DNA of 64,000 bases from Streptomyces sp. ALI-76-A. GTDB taxonomy: Bacteria > Actinomycetota > Actinomycetes > Streptomycetales > Streptomycetaceae. The notes under the pieces are model-generated. The model saw only the letters and a program-made list of their open reading frames with translations, had not been told where the DNA came from and ran no database searches. Numbering within the stretch: position 1 is the first letter of the stretch; every line of letters begins with the position of its first letter. The stretch lies in assembly GCF_030287445.1 (NCBI RefSeq), contig NZ_JASVWB010000002.1:3162001-3226000 (forward strand), in the 5' to 3' direction. Below are positions 58,773 through 64,000 of this stretch, piece by piece. The translations under genes were made by a program, and so were the position numbers.

Positions 58773-61700
58773 TCAGGTCAGTTTTGTGGTCAGGGTCGGC
58801 CAGCGTTTGCGTAGGGCCTCCTCCACGTGGGGCAGGGCCCGTTGGCCGGTCAGGGCCAGGGTGATCGCCAGGGCTACTCCGGCCCAGGCCAGGGGGCCGA
58901 GCGGTGCGCAGCCGAAGAGCTGGCTGATGCCCGGGGTTTCCACCAGGGCGACCAGGGCGACGGCCGAACCCAGGGACGTGATGCGGACCAGCGGGCTGTC
59001 ACGGCGGTCGGCCAGGGTCTGGGCCAGCTGGGTGCCGACGACCGCGCACAGGGCCATGGTCGTGGAGCGGCGGGCCGTGCCGGGGGTGAAGCGGCCGAAC
59101 AGCCAGGCGGTGGTCGCGCCCAGGCAGGTGGTGAGGGCGCGGTGCCGGATCTGCCGGAGGAGCGGGGCGCCCAGGACCGAGGTGGCGAGGGGCTCGCCCG
59201 GCCCTTCCTCGGCGGGTTCCTCCGCCTGTTGGTGCGGGGTCACCGCGACCGCCATCGCCGGGAACAGGTCCGTGAACAGGTTCACCAGGAGCATCTGCCG
59301 GGTGGACAGCGGCGCGGAGCCCGACAGGAGGGTGCCGACGATGCCGAAACCGACCTCGCCCGCGTTGCCGCCGATGAGGATGGCGATGGCGTCGGCGACG
59401 CTGTGCCACAGGGCGCGTCCCTCGCGGACCGCCTCGGTCAGCACCGACAGGTCGTCCCCGGTGACGACGAGGTCCGCGGCGTTGCGGGCGGCGGCCGAGC
59501 CGCGGGCGTTGATGCCGACGCCGATGTCGGCGGCACGGATCGCGGCCGCGTCGTTGGCGCCGTCGCCGACCATGCCGACCACCCGCCCGGCGTCCCGCAG
59601 CGCCTCGACGACCTGGAGCTTCTGCTCGGGCGCGACCCGGGCCACCACGTCGGCGTCCCGCAGCATCCGGGAGCGGGCCGAGCGGTCGGCGGCGGCCAGT
59701 TCGTCGCCGGTGACCACGGTCGCGTCCTGCGGCCAGCCCAGGTCGGCGGCGATGGCCCGGGCGGTCTGCGGGTGGTCGCCGGTCAGCACGACCGGCCGTA
59801 CGCCCGCCTCGCGCAGCCCCCGCACCAGCGCCGGAGACGTCTCGCGCGCCACGTCGGCGAGGGCGACGAGCCCGGTGAACTCCAGGTCCCGCAAGGGCTC
59901 CTCGAGGACGTCCGACGCCTGCTCGCCCTCGCCGAGGGGACGCCCGGCCACCGCGAGCACCCGCAGTCCGTCGCCGGCCAGCGCGTGGGACCGGTCGGAG
60001 ATGTGGTCCGGCAGACCGGCGCAGGCGGGCAGGACGGTCTCGGGCGCGCCCTTGACCACCAGGACCGGTGAGCCGTCCGCGTCCCGTCCCACGGCGGCGG
60101 CGTAACCGCGGCCGGCCTCGAAGGGCCGGCCCTCGATCTGCTGCCACCGCGGGTCGGGCCCGGCCGCGTCCAGGACGGCCTCGTCGGTGGCGTGGGCCGG
60201 GCGGACGGTGTCGCCGTCGAGCTGGGGACAGGCGCGGGCGGCGTCCCGCAGCGGGCCGGCCGCCTCGGACCTGTCGAGGGTGTGGACCGTGCCGTCCGCG
60301 TCGGTCACCCGCACCAGGCGCAGCCGGTTCTCGGTGAGGGTGCCGGTCTTGTCGAAGCAGACCGTGTCCATGCGGCCCAGCGCCTCCAGCGTGCGCGGGG
60401 CGCGCACCAGGACACCGTGGCTGCTGAGCCGGCGGGCGGCGGCCAGCTGCGCCACCGTGGCCACCAGCGGCAGTCCTTCCGGTACGGCGGCCACCGCGAC
60501 CGCCACGCCGCCGCTCACCGCCTGCCGGATCGGAGTGCCCCGCAGCAGCGACAGGCCGGTCACCGCGGCGCCGCCCGCCATGGTCAACGGCATGGCCTTG
60601 CGGGTGAGTTCCTGGAGCCGGGCCTGTACTCCGGCGGCCGTCGGCACCCGGGCGGCGAGGGCGACGGCCCGGGCGGCCTCGGTGCGGTCACCGGTGTCCA
60701 CGACCACCGCCTGGGCGCGGCCGGCCACCACGGTCGTCCCCTCGAAGACCATGCAGTGCCGTTCGGCGACGGGGGCGCGCGGGGTCGGGTCCGTCGCCTT
60801 GTCCACCGGGAGGGACTCGCCGGTCAGCGCGGACTCGTCCACCTCCAGGCCGTCCTCCCACAGCAGCCGGGCGTCGGCGGGGACCACGTCGTCGGCCTTG
60901 AGGTCGATGACGTCACCGGGGCTGAGCCTGGCGGCGTCCACGACATGGACCGCCTCCCCGTCGTCCGCGACCCGCGCCTGTTGCTTCTGCTGGGCGAGCA
61001 GCCCGGACAGCGCCCGCTCGGCCCGCAGCCGCTGGACGCCGCCGACCAGCGCGTTCAGGTCGAGGGCGCCGAGCACCAGCAGGGCGTCCACGACCGACCC
61101 GAGGATCGCCGACGCGGCCGAGCCGACCGCCAGGACCGGGGTGAGCGGGTCGTCCAGTTCGTTGCGTACGGCCTGGGCCAGTTGCAGCGACCAGCGGGCC
61201 GGGGCCAGCGCGGGCAGGCGTACGACGGAGTCGGCGGCCGTGCGGACCCGGGCGGTGACCTGCTCGACGGCCGACGGCTCGGCGGGCGCCTCGCGCTCCA
61301 GCCGGTCGCGGACGTCGTCCGGGTCCAGGGCGTGCCAGGCCACCCGGGGCCGGGGGTGCGGGGCGCGGGCCAGCGCCACGCCCAGGGCGGATCGCAGCCC
61401 GGAGAGCAGGGCCGCGGCGGCGGCGATGTCGACGGGCGCGTGCCGCAGGCCGGGCAGCAGGCTGTGGCCGCCCCGGCGGGACTCGCCGACGGCCACCAGC
61501 AGCCCGGACAGCGCGGCGCCGGACCGGGCGAGGGTCTGCGACCGGGTGCCGACCTTGCGGGCCACCGGGACGGCGGCCAGCAGCCGCCACACGTCGGCCA
61601 GGCCGTGCGGGGCGAGCACGTCCGCGCCCCACACCACCTGGCCGTCCCGGTCGGTGAGGGCGACGGCCACGTCACCGCGCAGCAGCCCGGCGGTGACGTC

Positions 61701-63173
61701 CAGGTCGTCGTGCGGGCGGGGGCGGGCGACGGTGAGCACGCCACCCTCGTCGCGCAGGCCGTCGACGACCTCGCGCAACGGCCGGTCGGCGCCGACGACC
61801 TGGTCGGCGAGGCCGGTGAAGTCGGCGAGCGCGGGGTCGTCCACGACCACGACCCGCAGTCGGGCCCGCCGTGCCGCGTCCAGGACGGCCTCGGTCCAGG
61901 GGTCGGCTCCGGCGCCGGGGGTGAGCAGGGCGCTCGGGTGCAGGACGACGGTGGTGGCCATCTCCAGTTGCCGCAGCCGCTCCGGGTCACGCACCAGGAC
62001 GCCCGCCGCGGACAGGGCGCCGCTCAGCACGGCGTGGAAGGCGGCGGGCCCGTACCGGGCGGCCTTGGGCGAGCCGGCGAGCACCGCCTCGGCGGCCTCG
62101 GCGATGTCGTGCTTGACGAGCAGGGCCGCGACGGCGCCCAGGACGCTGCCGGCGGAGGCGTGGGCGGCGTACTCCTGGGCGGGCGAGGTCCGCAGCGGGG
62201 GCCGCAGCGCGGGGTCGGCGGCGACGCTGTCCCGGCCCGGCGCGCACAGGTGGTCGTGCACGGTCTCGAAGGTGGCCGTCCGGGCCAGCGCCTCGGTGAG
62301 CTGGCAGCCGCGCAGGGTGCCGTCGAGCAGCAGTGAGGTGGGGGTCTGGCCGGCGCCGTGCACCACCGCGTTGGCGGCGGCCAGCACCACGTCCATCCGG
62401 GGCCCGCCGAGTCGGCCGCGCAGCCAGGCGCGGAAGCGGGGGTTCTCCCGCAGCAGGGTGAGCGTGGCCGTGACCAGCCGGGGAGAGGGCGGCAGCCGCA
62501 GCGCGGACCCGGCCACGGCGGCGGCGATCCCCAGGGCGTCGGCGCCGAGCGCGAGGGTGGCGGTCCGTACGGAGGCCGGGTCGCCGGGGTGGGTGAGTTC
62601 TTCGACGTCGTCGACGTCCACGGGGACGAGCCCGTGCCGCTCCGCGAGTGCGGCCGCCCGCTCCATCACCTCGTCGCTGACGGCCTCCTCGGCCGCCGCC
62701 ACGACCAGCCGGCCCAGCCCGCTGTCCCAGTAGGCGAACGCCACGTCCGGATGCTCGACGAGGGCCGAGGCGACCCGGCGGGCGAGGCGCTCGGTGTGGC
62801 CGGACCGGGACGCCGCGGGCTCGGCGGCGGATCGCGCGCCGTGCGCGGCGGCCTCGGCGACCGGTGCCGCTTCCCGCGCGTGCTCCTGCCCCGGTTCCCG
62901 GTCCCCGCCCGCGTCCGTCGTCCGGGGGCGCAGTGCCAGGTGAGCGCGGGTTCCGGCCCGCCAGTCGGTGCCGCCGCCCGGGGCCGCCGCGCGGGCGACC
63001 CGGGCCATCCGCAGCGCGAAGTCGGCGCCGCGGACGCCGGCCCGTGCCGTTCCCGCCGCCGCTCCGGCGGCCACGCCCACCGCCGGTGCCGCGGACCGGG
63101 CGAGCAGCCGCGGACCGGCGAGGACGAAGTCGGCGGCGACGGCCGACGGGCGGGTGAGAAGTCCTGCGCTCAT
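58773..63173 (-). CDS. Very large P-type cation-transporting ATPase (CtpI/CtpH-like)
   Basis: A 1466-residue protein about 1.6 times the usual P-type length. The N-terminal about 600 residues are specific to this group and include a degenerate HMA-like fold near residues 120-175 (LVEHPDVAFAYWDSGLGRLVV) that lacks the CxxC metal site. The ATPase core has ALTGESLPVDKA (actuator), AVPEGLPLVATVAQLAAARRL (membrane helix 4), the phosphorylation site CFDKTGTLTE with Asp941, and VGMVGDGANDAAAIRAADIGVGI. The PEGLP helix is of the Ca/Na rather than heavy-metal class; the ion is unknown. ATG 63173 is 5 nt after AGGGA. The gene is nine bases from its upstream neighbour. The stop codon abuts a 113-bp repeat. 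Confidence 0.9.
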   Translation of the reverse strand: MSAGLLTRPSAVAADFVLAGPRLLARSAAPAVGVAAGAAAGTARAGVRGADFALRMARVARAAAPGGGTDWRAGTRAHLALRPRTTDAGGDREPGQEHAREAAPVAEAAAHGARSAAEPAASRSGHTERLARRVASALVEHPDVAFAYWDSGLGRLVVAAAEEAVSDEVMERAAALAERHGLVPVDVDDVEELTHPGDPASVRTATLALGADALGIAAAVAGSALRLPPSPRLVTATLTLLRENPRFRAWLRGRLGGPRMDVVLAAANAVVHGAGQTPTSLLLDGTLRGCQLTEALARTATFETVHDHLCAPGRDSVAADPALRPPLRTSPAQEYAAHASAGSVLGAVAALLVKHDIAEAAEAVLAGSPKAARYGPAAFHAVLSGALSAAGVLVRDPERLRQLEMATTVVLHPSALLTPGAGADPWTEAVLDAARRARLRVVVVDDPALADFTGLADQVVGADRPLREVVDGLRDEGGVLTVARPRPHDDLDVTAGLLRGDVAVALTDRDGQVVWGADVLAPHGLADVWRLLAAVPVARKVGTRSQTLARSGAALSGLLVAVGESRRGGHSLLPGLRHAPVDIAAAAALLSGLRSALGVALARAPHPRPRVAWHALDPDDVRDRLEREAPAEPSAVEQVTARVRTAADSVVRLPALAPARWSLQLAQAVRNELDDPLTPVLAVGSAASAILGSVVDALLVLGALDLNALVGGVQRLRAERALSGLLAQQKQQARVADDGEAVHVVDAARLSPGDVIDLKADDVVPADARLLWEDGLEVDESALTGESLPVDKATDPTPRAPVAERHCMVFEGTTVVAGRAQAVVVDTGDRTEAARAVALAARVPTAAGVQARLQELTRKAMPLTMAGGAAVTGLSLLRGTPIRQAVSGGVAVAVAAVPEGLPLVATVAQLAAARRLSSHGVLVRAPRTLEALGRMDTVCFDKTGTLTENRLRLVRVTDADGTVHTLDRSEAAGPLRDAARACPQLDGDTVRPAHATDEAVLDAAGPDPRWQQIEGRPFEAGRGYAAAVGRDADGSPVLVVKGAPETVLPACAGLPDHISDRSHALAGDGLRVLAVAGRPLGEGEQASDVLEEPLRDLEFTGLVALADVARETSPALVRGLREAGVRPVVLTGDHPQTARAIAADLGWPQDATVVTGDELAAADRSARSRMLRDADVVARVAPEQKLQVVEALRDAGRVVGMVGDGANDAAAIRAADIGVGINARGSAAARNAADLVVTGDDLSVLTEAVREGRALWHSVADAIAILIGGNAGEVGFGIVGTLLSGSAPLSTRQMLLVNLFTDLFPAMAVAVTPHQQAEEPAEEGPGEPLATSVLGAPLLRQIRHRALTTCLGATTAWLFGRFTPGTARRSTTMALCAVVGTQLAQTLADRRDSPLVRITSLGSAVALVALVETPGISQLFGCAPLGPLAWAGVALAITLALTGQRALPHVEEALRKRWPTLTTKLT

Positions 63174-63182
63174 CACGTTCCC

Positions 63183-63752
63183 TCAGTCGCTCGTACGGTC
63201 GTGCCGGGCCGCCGGGCCACTGGGCCCGCCGCTGCCCGGGGGCGGGGCGGGGGCTTCCGTGGGGCTCGTGGGATGCGCGGGCAGCTTGTCGGAGGGGGTG
63301 GCGGGGGACGCCGGGTCGGTCCCGGGGGACGCCGGGTCGTCCGCGGTCGTCGCCGTGCCCCTCGCGGGGGATGCCGCCGGCGCGGCGGCCGACCGTGCCA
63401 GGACCTTCGGGGTGGGGGTCCGGCCGGCGGACGCCCCGGAGCCGTCGGAGCCGGTGTCCTCGGCGGCCCGCGTCCCCGGCTCCTCCTGCCGCGGCTGGGT
63501 CAGCCAGGCGACCGCCGCTCCGGTGAGGGCGATCGGCCACTCCACGATCCCCGCGACGCCCAGCACCCCGGCGCCGGTGTACACGGCGATGCGCCGCCCG
63601 CGCGGCGACACCGCTCCGACCTTGTCCAGCGTCTCCTCGGCCGCCCTGCTCACCACTTTGGCGCCGGGCACCCGGCTCAGCACCGAGGCGGCGGCCCGCA
63701 GCGGCTGCGGGAGGTCAGGGGCCGGCCTCTGCTCGGTCTTCTGCTCGGCCAT
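63183..63752 (-). CDS. Small membrane protein partnered with the P-type ATPase
   Basis: A 189-residue protein. An N-terminal amphipathic segment (LPQPLRAAASVLSRVPGAKVVSRAAEETLDKV) is followed by a hydrophobic hairpin (RIAVYTGAGVLGVAGIVEWPIALTGAAVAWL, about 60-95) and a long Pro/Ala/Ser/Thr-rich tail that looks disordered. ATG 63752 follows GAGGAAG; the frame upstream has no family-like sequence. It is 9 bp from the ATPase start, so the two form an operon. I recognise no named family; CtpI-type ATPases often have such a neighbour. Confidence 0.72.
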   Translation of the reverse strand: MAEQKTEQRPAPDLPQPLRAAASVLSRVPGAKVVSRAAEETLDKVGAVSPRGRRIAVYTGAGVLGVAGIVEWPIALTGAAVAWLTQPRQEEPGTRAAEDTGSDGSGASAGRTPTPKVLARSAAAPAASPARGTATTADDPASPGTDPASPATPSDKLPAHPTSPTEAPAPPPGSGGPSGPAARHDRTSD

Positions 63753-64000
63753 GGCTTCCTCGGCTCCCCTCGGGTCCGGACCCACTTCTTCCGCTTCCCG
63801 GGTTCCCGCACTTCGGACAGTCATCCCGAGCGGCGGGAAGGATTCGTTCCTGTTCCGGCGCGAGGGCGTCAGCCGCTCCAGCCGCCAGAGGGGGGCGTGC
63901 GGACCGGCGGCTGGCCGCACGGCGGGGATCAGCCGGCCAGTTGTGAAGGAGCCCCCGTTGATGTTGGTCTTGCTGCACACTCCTTGCTGGCCGACGCACA
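63753..64000. other. Upstream region of the ATPase operon
   Basis: About 250 bp to the window edge. No gene, hairpin or repeat stands out; it should contain the operon promoter. Confidence 0.4.

Noticed and set aside
58827..60071. 414-codon and longer plus-strand frames opposite the P-type ATPase
   Set aside because: The minus frame contains DKTGT, TGES and GDGAND motifs in order; the plus frames have none.

Overview
The window is about 73% G+C by eye, with strong third-position GC, GTG starts and short GGAGG-type ribosome binding sites. It carries mbl, hrdA, dnaG, assimilatory nas/nir genes and a malonyl-CoA synthetase, so it is chromosomal DNA of a Streptomyces species. From memory the gene order resembles the S. 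coelicolor matB - mbl - hrdA - dnaG - nasA - nirBD - ppdK segment; no database was consulted. No plasmid, phage, transposase or CRISPR array is visible.

Layout. 1-5.3 kb: a 5-bp-periodic repeat, a GntR/FadR-type regulator divergent from a malonate module (MatC-like carrier, MatB, a fused carboxyltransferase), with a perfect 19-bp twin operator between them. 5.4-8.9 kb: mbl, then a partner-switch signalling group (MEDS-kinase, STAS antagonist, divergent STAS-ANTAR protein). 9.3-10.5 kb: a secreted GH5 glycosidase behind two TGTTTACGTRAACA operators. 10.7-18 kb: VOC protein, YcnI-like copper protein with a His-rich membrane partner, an ArsR regulator divergent from a His-tailed MFS exporter across a 34-bp palindrome, a DUF318 permease with a TIGR03943 partner, and a frameshifted ABC-ATPase relic. 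18.1-19.9 kb: two TetR relics and three tRNA genes on the minus strand (one CAT, two tandem Asn).

20-33 kb: small YtxH-like protein, FGGY kinase, a heterodimeric ABC exporter, hrdA, dnaG, an FAD reductase, dGTPase and a CbiX-type chelatase. 33-45 kb: nasA, a secreted protein next to a class F sortase, HxlR regulator, imine-reductase-like enzyme, TauE-type permease, then an FAD reductase-nirB-nirD operon. Both nas and nir promoters carry GlnR-box-like arrays, which with the chelatase (siroheme supply) makes a coherent but split nitrate/nitrite assimilation system.

45-64 kb: SDR, PhoX-like secreted phosphatase, ppdK, a ROK repressor divergent from two overlapping glycosidase-like genes, a membrane sulfatase-family protein, dusB, a 113-bp tandem repeat, and a very large CtpI-like P-type ATPase with a small membrane partner gene.

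Most interesting leads: the MEDS/STAS/STAS-ANTAR locus, the sortase-cargo pair with an unusual C-terminal signal, the metal island with several histidine-rich proteins and a decayed ATPase, the paired palindromic operators, and a perfect palindrome that supplies the stop codons of two convergent genes.
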